Shown in pieces: positions 26,238 to 34,480 of a stretch of DNA of 64,000 nt. A program made the translations under genes and the position numbers. The notes beneath the pieces are model-generated. The model did no database searches and was not told the DNA's origin. It saw nothing but the letters and a program-made list of their open reading frames with translations. Source of the DNA: Ruminiclostridium sufflavum DSM 19573 (lineage in GTDB: Bacteria > Bacillota > Clostridia > Acetivibrionales > DSM-1351); NCBI RefSeq assembly GCF_003208175.1, contig NZ_QKMR01000013.1:1-64000 (forward strand), written 5' to 3'. Position 1 is the first letter of the stretch; each line of letters begins with the position of its first letter.

Positions 26238-26278
26238 GAAAGAAGGCAAGGATTATTAAGATCCCCGCCTTCTGTTGA
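26233..26278. terminator. Imperfect hairpin between convergent genes
   Basis: GAAGGC (26241-26246 region) pairs with GCCTTC and the flanking CAACA with TGTTG at 26274-26278, with a small bulge. No clear T-run follows on either strand, so it is a weak terminator candidate for the minus-strand gene. Confidence 0.4.
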
Positions 26279-26286
26279 ATTATTTT

Positions 26287-26580
26287 TTATAGTTCATCAT
26301 CATTTTCTTCATCCTCGAGTAATGCTGTATCCGGCGATAGTTTTTTCTCAGCATCTTCAATTTTTTCCATATACTCATCAATAATATCCACAGCTTCGGA
26401 TTTACTGAGAGCTTCAAAATTAATTTCGCTGATATCTTCAGCCAACTGATCTGCAAGTTCCTTAATATATTCAATTTGCTGAGGAGTAGCTACCTCAATC
26501 ATTGATTTAATGTGATGTTCACATTTTTTGTTAGTACAGCTTCCATTAATTTTTAAAGAACCACATTTACAAAATTCCAT
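26287..26580 (-). CDS. Small zinc-ribbon-like acidic protein
   Basis: 97 aa from the ATG at 26580, with GGGGTGAT seven bases upstream; an ATG four codons earlier lacks a site. The N-terminus CKCGSLKINGSCTNKKCEHH has four Cys and two His that could hold a zinc ion. Next comes VATPQQIEYIKELADQLAED, similar to short helical domains of recombination and replication-linked small proteins, and a very acidic tail ending DEENDDEL. I do not recognise the family. Its 3' end faces the DnaA-box cluster. Confidence 0.75.
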   Translation of the reverse strand: MEFCKCGSLKINGSCTNKKCEHHIKSMIEVATPQQIEYIKELADQLAEDISEINFEALSKSEAVDIIDEYMEKIEDAEKKLSPDTALLEDEENDDEL

Positions 26581-26592
26581 AAACAATATCAC

Positions 26593-27011
26593 CCCGCAAT
26601 TATCGCATTAGTTAAATTATTATTTAAGTAGGTTTTTGGCGGCTGAAACCTATCAGCAAATAATAAACAGATATTATATATAATAATACGTGCTAATGAT
26701 TTCATTGTAAATATATAATTTCTATTTTTTTATATTTTACTATAGTTAAGTATAGGTTCACAGCTTTTGCCATTATCAGATTTATGGGTTTTCCCTCAGT
26801 CCTTAGTCACAGTAACATCTTCTTATGATATTAAACAGATTATTATTGTATATAAGCCGTAATAGCTGACTAAAGTCAAGTATGGTTTCAAGCCTTCGCG
26901 GCGATATTAACGTTTTAGGCTGATATCGTTTTAAGGCTGGCTTTTAATAAGGAATAAATCAATTAAATACAAATAATACAATATATTTAATATATCCCGG
27001 ACTTATTCATT
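26593..27011. other. Intergenic region with a long inverted repeat
   Basis: No ORF or recognised RNA. AGCCTT (26891-26896) pairs with AAGGCT (26933-26938), and inside it CGATAT (26902-26907) pairs with ATATCG (26923-26928), giving a two-part hairpin followed by CTTTTA on the plus strand. TAGGTTT...AAACCTA near 26630-26652 is a smaller hairpin beside the start of the small zinc-ribbon gene. Two weakly similar ~30-nt stretches start near 26747 and 26872. Confidence 0.4.
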
Positions 27012-27563
27012 TTATTTTTTTATTGTGCGCTCCAAAAGGCCACCTGCAGACTTATAAATTATAAGCGTAATAAAGGAATTTATTCCTGCCTTCATAATGT
27101 TAAAAGGTAATATTGCAGGAACGATAAGCTGCTTAACAGTTTCTATGGGCATATCATAAAATATTGGGTCAATAATTAAATTAAGTACTATCATTATCGC
27201 TGTCATTGAGAGGCTTCCCAGAACTAAACCTGTAACAGCCCATTTTAATGTTTTCTTTTTGAAATATATGCCTGATGCTATGCCGACCAGAGCTGATGTG
27301 GCGAAAATGTGCATGAAGCATCCTACCCATCCGCTGGCGCTGCTAACTGTCATAGCCTGAATGACTGAGGTTACTGCAGTCAAAAGAATCCCTGAAAGGG
27401 GACCAAAAATAAAGCTGCCTATCAGTATCGGAATGTCCCCGGCATCGTATTCCAGAAAGGGCGCCGCGGGAAAGGGAAATCTCAGAGGTGAAACAATGAG
27501 AATAATTGAGATTGCAATTAAAATTCCCATTGTTGTAAGCTTTTTGGTACTGTTTTTATTCAT
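27012..27563 (-). CDS. ribU: Riboflavin ECF transporter substrate-binding subunit RibU
   Basis: 183 aa, about six membrane helices. The N-terminal half has PFPAAPFLEYDAGDIPILIGSF, the conserved riboflavin-binding region of RibU. AAGGAGGT precedes the ATG. The gene lies behind an FMN riboswitch and a terminator hairpin, which fixes its role in flavin uptake. It works with a shared energising module (EcfA, EcfA', EcfT) that would be encoded elsewhere. Monocistronic here. Confidence 0.93.
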   Translation of the reverse strand: MNKNSTKKLTTMGILIAISIILIVSPLRFPFPAAPFLEYDAGDIPILIGSFIFGPLSGILLTAVTSVIQAMTVSSASGWVGCFMHIFATSALVGIASGIYFKKKTLKWAVTGLVLGSLSMTAIMIVLNLIIDPIFYDMPIETVKQLIVPAILPFNIMKAGINSFITLIIYKSAGGLLERTIKK

Positions 27564-27676
27564 ACAAAAACCTCCTTAAGGTTGTAAAATAAATGTGCTT
27601 ATATAAATGAAAGAAGTTCTTTAATATCGTCGGCTGATAGTCTGGTTTCAACTGTTATTGAGCAAAGTTACACAAT

Positions 27677-27709
27677 AAAAAGCCCTGTGGTAAAATAAAT
27701 CCACAGGGC
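27677..27709 (-). terminator. Riboswitch-controlled terminator before ribU
   Basis: GCCCTGTGG and CCACAGGGC (27682-27690, 27701-27709) form a perfect 9-bp stem, and the preceding A-run is a U-tract on the minus strand. It lies between the FMN aptamer and ribU and is the likely off switch. Confidence 0.88.
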
Positions 27710-27733
27710 AACGATAACTCAGTTTAATCGTCA

Positions 27734-27858
27734 ATCTTCTTTCATCCAGACTGTACTGTCGGCCACGGAATCTCACCATGTCTGCTTTCGCTCGCGGGCT
27801 AATGCATATAATATGCACATTACCGCCGGTAGGGAATTGCACCCTGCCCCGAAGATAC
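27734..27858 (-). promoter_or_regulatory. FMN riboswitch (RFN element)
   Basis: The minus strand carries the RFN signature in order: ATCTTCGGGGCAGGG, AATTCCCTACCGGCGGT, AGCCCGCGAGCG, GGTGAGATTCCGTGGCC, GACAGTACAGTCTGGATG and AAAGAAGAT closing the first stem. FMN binding should favour the terminator at 27677-27709 and lower ribU expression. Confidence 0.96.
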
Positions 27859-27896
27859 GTAATTTTAAGCACTATATAATAGCGAAATAATAACAT

Positions 27897-28363
27897 AAAA
27901 GCAGCTGAAAGTCAATTAATATCGGCGGAGGCTGATTCCGATATTTTGTCCGAGCTGTAATTGGCTTCACTAAGTGAAGATATTTTAAGCAAGTACAAAA
28001 ATAGATTGATTATTTTGGAAATACCTATTGAGATTCAGCGCTTGGTTGGAAAATAGTGATTATAATTTTAATTTGTACTGTTAGAGCAAAGATATGTGTG
28101 TTAAAATTGGGTATGTAATAACAGTATTTTTGGCAATCAAGCAATGACCATACACTTTTTCCTTACTATTTGTGTCGCCGGTGGTATCGGCGAAATGGAG
28201 GTTAACTTGAAAAGCTCGAAAGCAGAATTTGTACAAATATAGTGTGTTTTTGAGCAGTGAAGCAGCTATGAGAGAACTTGCATAACCCTGTTTTGCAGGG
28301 CTCTCCACAGTTGCTTTCATAATTTTTTGTGCCTTGAGCACAGCGAAAGGAAGGATAGTTAAT
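27897..28363. other. Divergent gap upstream of galU
   Basis: AATATCGG (27918-27925) pairs with CCGATATT (27938-27945). A TATAAT-like box lies near 28060 without a convincing -35. CCCTG-TTTTG-CAGGG near 28290 is a small hairpin in the galU leader. No gene or known RNA is recognised. Confidence 0.35.
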
Positions 28364-29236
28364 ATGAAGGTAAGAAAGGCAATAATACCAGCCGCAGGGC
28401 TTGGGACCAGATTTCTGCCTGCTACAAAGGCTCAGCCCAAGGAAATGATTCCAATTGTGGATAAGCCTACAATACAGTACATTGTTGAAGAGGCCGCTAA
28501 TGCAGGCATTGAGGACATACTTATAATTTCAGGAAGAAATAAAAGAGCTATCGAGGATCATTTCGATAAATCGTATGAACTTGAAGAAGAACTACATAGA
28601 AAAGGAAAACAGGATCTTTTAAGTGAGGTTCAGGGAATATCAAATATTGCAAATATCCATTATATCAGGCAGAAGGAAGCGAAGGGGCTAGGACATGCCA
28701 TATATTGCGCCAAGTCCTTTATTGGAGATGAGCCTTTTGCAGTAATGCTCGGAGATGATATCGTTGACTCACAAAAGCCATGTATTAAGCAGCTTATGGA
28801 TGTTTACAACGAATATAAAACAACTATCTTGGGGGTTCAAAAGGTACCTCTTCAGGATGTTACAAAGTATGGTATTATAGCAGGAAATCAGATTGACGAG
28901 AGGGTGTACAAGGTAAAGGGGCTTGTTGAAAAGCCGGAGGTAGAGCAGGCACCTTCTAATATTGCGATATTAGGAAGATACATTATTTCACCTCGGATAT
29001 TTGAATTTCTCGAGTCGGCAGTGCCGGGCAAAAATGGTGAAATATGGCTGACAGATGCACTCGAAAAATTAATGGCAAAAGAAGCTATGTATGCTTTTGA
29101 CTTCGAAGGCGACAGATATGATGTAGGCGACAGGATAGGCTTTTTGAAGGCAACAGTAGAATTTTCCCTGAAGAGAGAGGACTTGAAAAGTGAATTTGCA
29201 GCATTCCTTAAAAATAAAATAGAACAATTGCCTTAA
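28364..29236 (+). CDS. galU: UTP-glucose-1-phosphate uridylyltransferase
   Basis: 290 aa from ATG 28364 (AAAGGAAGG upstream; an in-frame start 30 nt earlier lacks a site). The nucleotidyltransferase motif IIPAAGLGTRFLPATKAQPK with IVDKPTIQYIVEEA is diagnostic, as are MLGDDI and GLVEKP. It makes UDP-glucose from UTP and glucose 1-phosphate, the start of UDP-sugar supply for the glycan genes at 53-64 kb. The GH94 enzyme would supply a sugar 1-phosphate. Ends at the terminator at 29283. Confidence 0.95.
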   Translation: MKVRKAIIPAAGLGTRFLPATKAQPKEMIPIVDKPTIQYIVEEAANAGIEDILIISGRNKRAIEDHFDKSYELEEELHRKGKQDLLSEVQGISNIANIHYIRQKEAKGLGHAIYCAKSFIGDEPFAVMLGDDIVDSQKPCIKQLMDVYNEYKTTILGVQKVPLQDVTKYGIIAGNQIDERVYKVKGLVEKPEVEQAPSNIAILGRYIISPRIFEFLESAVPGKNGEIWLTDALEKLMAKEAMYAFDFEGDRYDVGDRIGFLKATVEFSLKREDLKSEFAAFLKNKIEQLP

Positions 29237-29282
29237 TGTATGATTATTGCAAAAGCAAAGCCGGTTAGGAAGTTTTATATGG

Positions 29283-29340
29283 TTCCTCTAAAGCAGACAG
29301 TGTAGATACACGAGACTACTTTGGAGGAATTATTTTATTT
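29283..29340 (+). terminator. galU terminator
   Basis: TTCCTCTAAAG (29283-29293) pairs with CTTTGGAGGAA (29319-29329) with one U-G pair and an inner GTGT/ACAC stem, followed by TTATTTTATTTCTT. Confidence 0.65.
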
Positions 29341-29363
29341 CTTGAAGCTCCGGATATTCCTAT

Positions 29364-29389
29364 AAAAAAATACGCCGGCAATGCCGGCG
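29364..29389 (-). terminator. GC-rich minus-strand terminator
   Basis: CGCCGGC (29373-29379) pairs with GCCGGCG (29383-29389); the adjacent A-run (29364-29370) is a U-tract on the minus strand. It ends transcription of the large gene at 29517-32366. Confidence 0.75.
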
Positions 29390-29474
29390 CGGAATAAAAA
29401 TGAATTCAATGTAGTTTATATAAACAACTGAGGTTGAGAACTTGCTTTTCCATATTTATAAAAAGGAAACCTTG

Positions 29475-29509
29475 GTGAGACTCTGTGAAGCAGAGTCTCA
29501 CTGTTTTTT
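29475..29509 (+). terminator. Perfect 11-bp plus-strand terminator
   Basis: GTGAGACTCTG (29475-29485) pairs with CAGAGTCTCAC (29491-29501), then TGTTTTTT. A back-up for galU read-through, placed just before the convergent gene end. Confidence 0.85.
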
Positions 29510-29516
29510 ATATCAT

Positions 29517-32366
29517 CTAATTAAAAGAGTTAAATTGATATGTAACGGTATTTCCTTTTGTTTTAACTGTAACAAATTTCGCGGCACTTGTATTTTTATC
29601 ACTGAAACCTGGACTATCAAAGCCGGCAGTAGAGATATACTTTATTCCGTTCTGCATATGGCTGGCATTTGTTGTACCATAGTAGAATACCCAAACATTC
29701 TTGTCAGGATTCTGCTTTTTATAGCTTGCAAGTGTTTCCTTCAAAAGAGCCCCTTCGCTGGCATCGCTGAAGCTGTCAGGGCTTATGGCAAGGAATATAA
29801 ACAAGTTATTGCCCGTAAAGGAGCTTATCTGGTTTTTGAACCAGAACCATTGATTTGAATCGGTGAGTCTCATGCTGTTTCCCTTAAAGGTTTTGAGCTG
29901 TACAAGTCTGTTGCCGTTTTTATCTATTGCTTTATAGCCTGATGTAGTTGATACAAATGGTACTTTAGTGTTTACAGAAAGAGTATCAGCCTTGCCCACA
30001 ACTGCTGAGGCGCCGAAATTATTTTTTATTTTATTTGCGAGAGAAGTAAGCAGGGTTACTTGTGTTTTGTTTTTCTCTGCATTGTAGATTTGTGACTGTC
30101 CAAATACCGAAAAAGTGAAAGAATCTGAGCCTGCTACGGTACGATTTTTATATTCAGGGTCAGCAGGAACAGTGCTGGTTGTTGCTTTTGTTGCAGCAAC
30201 AGCGGGATATCCGGAATAATACATTGTCAGGTCATCAAAATAGAGTGTGCCGGATGCTTTTGTTTTTGTTGCTTCAACAGCATAAACTTTTGTAATCTTA
30301 CTTGGAGTGCCAATATCCTCAAGAGAGACCTCGAGATATTTCCACCCTGTCCAGGTTATGCCTTTTGAGAAATATTTATAATAGACATTTCCCTTTTTAT
30401 CATATACCATTGCACCAATCCAGACCGGTTTTTTAGCGGAACTGTAAACCCACAGCCCCAGCTTTGAAGTAGTGGAATCCAGAGCATAGCCTCCATTAGG
30501 GAGGTTTATATAAGCAGCTCTGCTATTCTGGACATCCTTGGTAAAGTCGTAAGTAAGCTTTGCTGAATAGGGTGCTGATTTATAAGAATTTGATGCTTTT
30601 GAGTATGTCGCTGTTACAGATCGTGAGGAAAGGTCAAGCTTCATGCTGTCGGATTTAAAATCCTCAATAACCTTTTTCTCACCGGGCTGGGCTATTGATA
30701 CAGGACAATACGCCGAAACCCCGGCAAGTGCGGCAGAAACATAACCTGTTCCCTTTTCAGCCGCAGTAAAAACATTGGAATCAACGGTTCCTACTTTTCC
30801 GGTTACACCCCACTTAATATGAGAAGGATGAATACTGGAGCTAAATCCGTATTTATCAGTTCCCTTAACGGCAAAGGTGGTTGTTTTGCCCGCTTGGGTA
30901 TTTAATTTAGAGACATTCAGGTCTAATTTAACAGGATTGCTTAGTACATTAATTTTGCAGGTTCCGACAACTGTCTCACCCAAAGTGGCTGTTACAACAG
31001 CTTCTCCGGTAGAAGTAGGGAATAGGGTGTTCCCCTTAAAGGTGCCGGTGACCCCTGATACTGACCACTTAATATCATCGGAATTGATATCCACAGGATT
31101 CAAATATTTATCAACACCTTTTACAGTGAAGGCCCGGGAGGTATTGACAAAAACATTATTTTCATATGCGGTGACAAGAAGAGAATCTACAGGCCCCTTG
31201 GGTGCTATAGAGAAAATACCCAGAGAAGCTGAAACTCCTCTTTCAAACCCGTCCGAAGGGTCATTGATTGTGCTTAGGCTGGTTGTTCCGGCTGTTCTTG
31301 CAACCATGGTTGTAGAACCGCCTCCATCAAAGTTTATTGCGTAAGCGCAACCAAGCTCTTTCATATAAGAGGCTAATTCTGCTTGAGTCATTCCTATACT
31401 TGTATTTGTACGGCCATCAACAGCAACGACTAAGAGAGTTTTGCCATCGGCAGTAGTGCCTGCGGCAGTTCTTGGCGCTCTTGTTCCGGCAGATGTAGAT
31501 AAATGAGTGAAATTTGTGACAACATTACCGTCTTTAACCAGAAGGGTGCCTCCTGTAAGAGCCATCTTCATATTATCGGAATCTATATTCAATGTCACAT
31601 CAAAATCAACGGGATCGCCAATTTTGAAGTTGTCGGTAAGAATCTTCTGCTGACCGAAGGTAGCCATGACAACGTACCCGTCTTTAGGTATGTCTGTTCC
31701 CGGCATGTTTTCGCGGAATTCTTTAACAACTCCGTTTTCGACAACCATTTCCATCCATTCGGGGTATGTAGATGTGACACCTGGGGTTTTTTGACCCCAC
31801 TTGGAATCTACTATGTACATGTTCATATTATAATAACCGGTGTATCTGTTATATGCAGCAATTGCTTTCCGCTCTCCGCTCGGCGTTATTAGTTCGACTT
31901 TTGTATTCCAATATGTAAATAAGGCATTGTTCATATCATCCAGAGAAAAGGTTGCTAAATCTGTATTGTTTTTTGTCATTGCCACATCGAATTCACCTGA
32001 AGACATAACAGGACCGTATGCATCTCCCGAACTCATATCGAAGAAGCTTCCGTTGACGGCTGCTAGCGCTCCGCTGGCGTTAGCCAGATTTTTAACAGTG
32101 GATATCTTGGTAATATTAGTCTTATTGATAAGACTATCCACCTTAACATTTTCATTTGACAAATCTACTCTGAGCACATTGGATTTTATCCATCCGCTGG
32201 TAGTAAAGCGGTTATACTTCTCCAAAACCACTCCGGAGGTTATATTCTGCTTTTCTACTGTTTGGTTTATAACCTGCGGTGCGGCAATAGCAGCAGTATT
32301 CAAGGATGTCATTAACACAGCCGACAACAATATAAGTGCCAGACTTTTTCTTATGTATTTTTTCAT
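29517..32366 (-). CDS. Large exported protein with NAGPA (phosphodiester glycosidase) domain
   Basis: 949 aa. Signal peptide at residues 1-29 (ALILLSAVLMTSLNTAAIAA). Residues about 45-390 form a NAGPA-type domain with GALAAVNGSFFDMSSGDAYG and AINFDGGGSTTMV. Next are two Ig-like (Big) repeats to about 575, each opening SLLVTAYENN/LDLNVSKLN, then a carbohydrate-binding-like beta-sandwich (VIEDFKSDSMKLDLSS to TLYFDDLTMYYSG), and a C-terminal region of about 190 residues that resembles a phosphoesterase fold without visible metal ligands. Probably acts on cell-wall or surface glycophosphodiesters. GGGGGTAA precedes the ATG. Confidence 0.85.
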   Translation of the reverse strand: MKKYIRKSLALILLSAVLMTSLNTAAIAAPQVINQTVEKQNITSGVVLEKYNRFTTSGWIKSNVLRVDLSNENVKVDSLINKTNITKISTVKNLANASGALAAVNGSFFDMSSGDAYGPVMSSGEFDVAMTKNNTDLATFSLDDMNNALFTYWNTKVELITPSGERKAIAAYNRYTGYYNMNMYIVDSKWGQKTPGVTSTYPEWMEMVVENGVVKEFRENMPGTDIPKDGYVVMATFGQQKILTDNFKIGDPVDFDVTLNIDSDNMKMALTGGTLLVKDGNVVTNFTHLSTSAGTRAPRTAAGTTADGKTLLVVAVDGRTNTSIGMTQAELASYMKELGCAYAINFDGGGSTTMVARTAGTTSLSTINDPSDGFERGVSASLGIFSIAPKGPVDSLLVTAYENNVFVNTSRAFTVKGVDKYLNPVDINSDDIKWSVSGVTGTFKGNTLFPTSTGEAVVTATLGETVVGTCKINVLSNPVKLDLNVSKLNTQAGKTTTFAVKGTDKYGFSSSIHPSHIKWGVTGKVGTVDSNVFTAAEKGTGYVSAALAGVSAYCPVSIAQPGEKKVIEDFKSDSMKLDLSSRSVTATYSKASNSYKSAPYSAKLTYDFTKDVQNSRAAYINLPNGGYALDSTTSKLGLWVYSSAKKPVWIGAMVYDKKGNVYYKYFSKGITWTGWKYLEVSLEDIGTPSKITKVYAVEATKTKASGTLYFDDLTMYYSGYPAVAATKATTSTVPADPEYKNRTVAGSDSFTFSVFGQSQIYNAEKNKTQVTLLTSLANKIKNNFGASAVVGKADTLSVNTKVPFVSTTSGYKAIDKNGNRLVQLKTFKGNSMRLTDSNQWFWFKNQISSFTGNNLFIFLAISPDSFSDASEGALLKETLASYKKQNPDKNVWVFYYGTTNASHMQNGIKYISTAGFDSPGFSDKNTSAAKFVTVKTKGNTVTYQFNSFN

Positions 32367-32481
32367 TTAAAAATTACCCCCAACAATATGATTTTAGTAG
32401 ATCATAAGCAGCTGGTCTACAATTGTAAGTATCTGTAATGCAAAAAAATAAAATTATTAGCCATAAATAATAAACTCATAT

Positions 32482-33198
32482 TTATTCATGCCATCCATCA
32501 ATCTCAGAGCGTTTGATTGCGCCAAAAAGATTGCTCTTTATATCGCTCTTTTCCTTTTGAAGTTCATGAATCAAATCCTTGATGTACTGGCGTTTTGTGT
32601 TTCCATCAAATTTACATGGACTTTTTACAATGGGAAGCTGTCCGGATTTCACAATATCCTTAATTTCACTTTCTTCAGTGTAAATAAGAGGTCTGATTAG
32701 GTATAAATCTTTTTTGCTAAGATAGGTTACAGGAGAAAATGTATGTATCCTGCCTTCATAAAAGGTGCTAAGCAATAAAGTTTCAATTGCATCATCTCTA
32801 TGATGCCCAAGGGCTACCTTATTGCAGCCCAGCCTCTTTGCAGAATTATGTAAAGCGCCTCTCCTAAGATTTGCACACATCGAGCAAGGGTTATGCTCCT
32901 GCCGTATTTCAAAAACAATTTTGCCGATTATTGTTTCTTCAATAGTGTAATTAATGCCTATCTGGCGGAAGTATTCCGCAATTGGAGTAAAGTCCTCATT
33001 TCCGATACCCATGGTAAGGCTGATTGCTTCAAGCTCAAACTTTTTCGGGAAAAATCTCTGCAGCTGCTGCAAGGCAATAAGCAAAGTCATGCTGTCTTTT
33101 CCGCCGCTGACACCTACTGCAATTTTGTCACCTTCTTCTATCATGTTATAGTCTTGAATGGCTCTTCTTACCTGCCCTATAATACGCTGTATATTCAT
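32482..33198 (-). CDS. TtcA-like PP-loop ATPase (tRNA thiolation family)
   Basis: 238 aa from the ATG at 33198, which gives the normal MNIQRIIGQVRRAIQDYNMI start; the upstream extension of 60 codons is hydrophobic and not family-like. PP-loop VGVSGGKDS binds ATP, and CSMCANLRRG and a downstream Cys fit a bound Fe-S cluster. TtcA thiolates C32 of certain tRNAs; clostridial relatives share the fold but their target is less certain. AAAGGAG lies very close to this ATG, so the exact start is uncertain. Confidence 0.85.
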   Translation of the reverse strand: MNIQRIIGQVRRAIQDYNMIEEGDKIAVGVSGGKDSMTLLIALQQLQRFFPKKFELEAISLTMGIGNEDFTPIAEYFRQIGINYTIEETIIGKIVFEIRQEHNPCSMCANLRRGALHNSAKRLGCNKVALGHHRDDAIETLLLSTFYEGRIHTFSPVTYLSKKDLYLIRPLIYTEESEIKDIVKSGQLPIVKSPCKFDGNTKRQYIKDLIHELQKEKSDIKSNLFGAIKRSEIDGWHE

Positions 33199-33546
33199 CA
33201 CTCCTTTCAAAAGCCGAGCCAGAAAATTGATGCCTGCTGTATAAATTGTACAATCCGGATATCCGAATATATTAAAACAAAATATTATAATTAAAATATA
33301 GCTTTTTTTTATTATAGAAAAACTGCAATAATGTATCAAGTCATATAAGATTTCAATTGTGTTACATATACATGGCAAAAATGAAATGTAAGAAAATGGG
33401 AGTTGGTTTCTCTACGTTTCGGCAGTGCTGCTGAAATTGTTGAGAGGATGCTTTAGCTGATAGTTGAGTCTAGTAATAAATGGATGAAAATCAAAGAATT
33501 ATAAAGAAATTTAAAGATAAATTTAAAATTAAATACAAAATAAAGA

Positions 33547-33575
33547 TTGCTAATATATTAAGGCTATAGTACAAT
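33547..33575 (+). promoter_or_regulatory. Promoter of tRNA-Pro
   Basis: TTGCTA (33547-33552), 17-bp spacer, TACAAT (33570-33575), about 69 bp before the tRNA. The remaining gap 33199-33546 is AT-rich and shows no gene. Confidence 0.6.
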
Positions 33576-33643
33576 ACATTTGCACTTGCGGTTTCTAGGC
33601 TCAAAGGAGTACAATTATTGAAGAATAGCAAGTAATATCTTAA

Positions 33644-33719
33644 CGGGGTGTAGCGCAATTGGCAGCGCGCTTGGTTTGGGACCAAGATGCTGGAGGTTCA
33701 AGTCCTCTCACTCCGACCA
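33644..33719 (+). tRNA. tRNA-Pro (UGG anticodon)
   Basis: A full cloverleaf: acceptor CGGGGTG/CACTCCG with one G-T pair, D arm GCGC/GCGC, anticodon stem CTTGG/CCAAG with loop TTTGGGA (anticodon TGG at 33677-33679), T arm with TTCAAGT loop, discriminator A and encoded CCA. The C1-G72 pair is typical for proline tRNA. Confidence 0.96.
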
Positions 33720-33726
33720 GATTTGT

Positions 33727-33757
33727 CCAAAAAGCCTGATTTTATCAGGCTTTTTGG
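33727..33757 (+). terminator. Terminator of the tRNA gene
   Basis: CCAAAAAGCCTGAT (33727-33740) pairs exactly with ATCAGGCTTTTTGG (33744-33757) around TTT; the T-run is in the 3' arm. Confidence 0.85.
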
Positions 33758-33770
33758 TATTTAAACGAGA

Positions 33771-33818
33771 AAAAGAACACTGGATTTGAAGTGAAATTTT
33801 CAAATCCGGTGTTCTTTT
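33771..33818. repeat. 20-bp inverted repeat downstream of tRNA-Pro
   Basis: Positions 33771-33790 pair with 33799-33818 over 20 bp with one U-G wobble around an 8-nt loop; A4 and T4 flank it. It may be a second, bidirectional terminator or a folded small element. Confidence 0.75.
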
Positions 33819-33982
33819 GAATTTTGTACGAAAATAAGGAGAATTATTTCTGCTTCCGGTAATTATAGAAGGCAAGTATTCTGTCTGATAGGATATGGGC
33901 TACGATAAAAAAATTTGATACATCTTACCTAATATTATATAATATATGACAGTTGAATAAAGCTCTTTGATGGAGTAAATAA

Positions 33983-34375
33983 ATGAGAAATTTTTTAAAA
34001 GCGTTAGGATTGAGTGTCCTTGAAGCTATAATTACAATTGTCATATTGGCAGCCATAGTGAGATTGAAGCTTCCTATGACGGGAATTTATATTGTTTTTG
34101 GTATTACCGCCGTTTTATTTCCTCTGATATTGCTTTTGCTTTACAGAAGATTTTGCGATCGGGAAACTTTGATTGTTGTACCGGTGAGCCTGATTCTTTC
34201 AGCGATTTATTCTCTTGGTGTTTCCCTATACAGCTATTATGGCAGCAGCAGCTTTTCCAATATGTTTCAAGGCTTAATGTACTTTATATACTTTTTGCCA
34301 TCAGTTGTTTATTGCGGAGTTTGTTGGGTAATATTTGCCATAATGGCAAGAATATCAAGAGGCGTTCGAAGATAG
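33983..34375 (+). CDS. Four-helix membrane protein of unknown function
   Basis: 130 aa with four hydrophobic segments near residues 8-28, 33-55, 62-85 and 97-121 and a basic tail (ARISRGVRR). Weak GGAG precedes the ATG. I do not recognise the family. A small hairpin ACGAT/ATCGT followed by TTTT (34422-34438) lies before murI and may end this transcript, though it is weak. Confidence 0.7.
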   Translation: MRNFLKALGLSVLEAIITIVILAAIVRLKLPMTGIYIVFGITAVLFPLILLLLYRRFCDRETLIVVPVSLILSAIYSLGVSLYSYYGSSSFSNMFQGLMYFIYFLPSVVYCGVCWVIFAIMARISRGVRR

Positions 34376-34480
34376 GCGAATTTTGGTTGGAAAATTCAAG
34401 CAATAGACCTATGGCGGCAAGACGATGAAAATCGTTTTTAGCCGATAAAAGTTTATAATTAACAAAGGAGAAGAGGTTCT

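Noticed and set aside
26015-26286. Chromosomal origin of replication
   Set aside because: The DnaA boxes are real, but there is no dnaA, dnaN, rpmH or similar neighbour and no visible DNA-unwinding repeat array. A titration or control cluster is the safer reading.
28081-28341. Possible minus-strand 86-aa gene upstream of galU
   Set aside because: It would need a GTG start, has no ribosome site, and lies in the galU leader region; the sequence does not look like a conserved protein.
29442-29858. Plus-strand 138-aa frame
   Set aside because: It spans a strong terminator and is antisense to the C-terminus of the large exported protein.
33491-33685. Minus-strand 64-aa frame
   Set aside because: It runs antisense through tRNA-Pro and is explained by the tRNA and its flanking AT-rich DNA.
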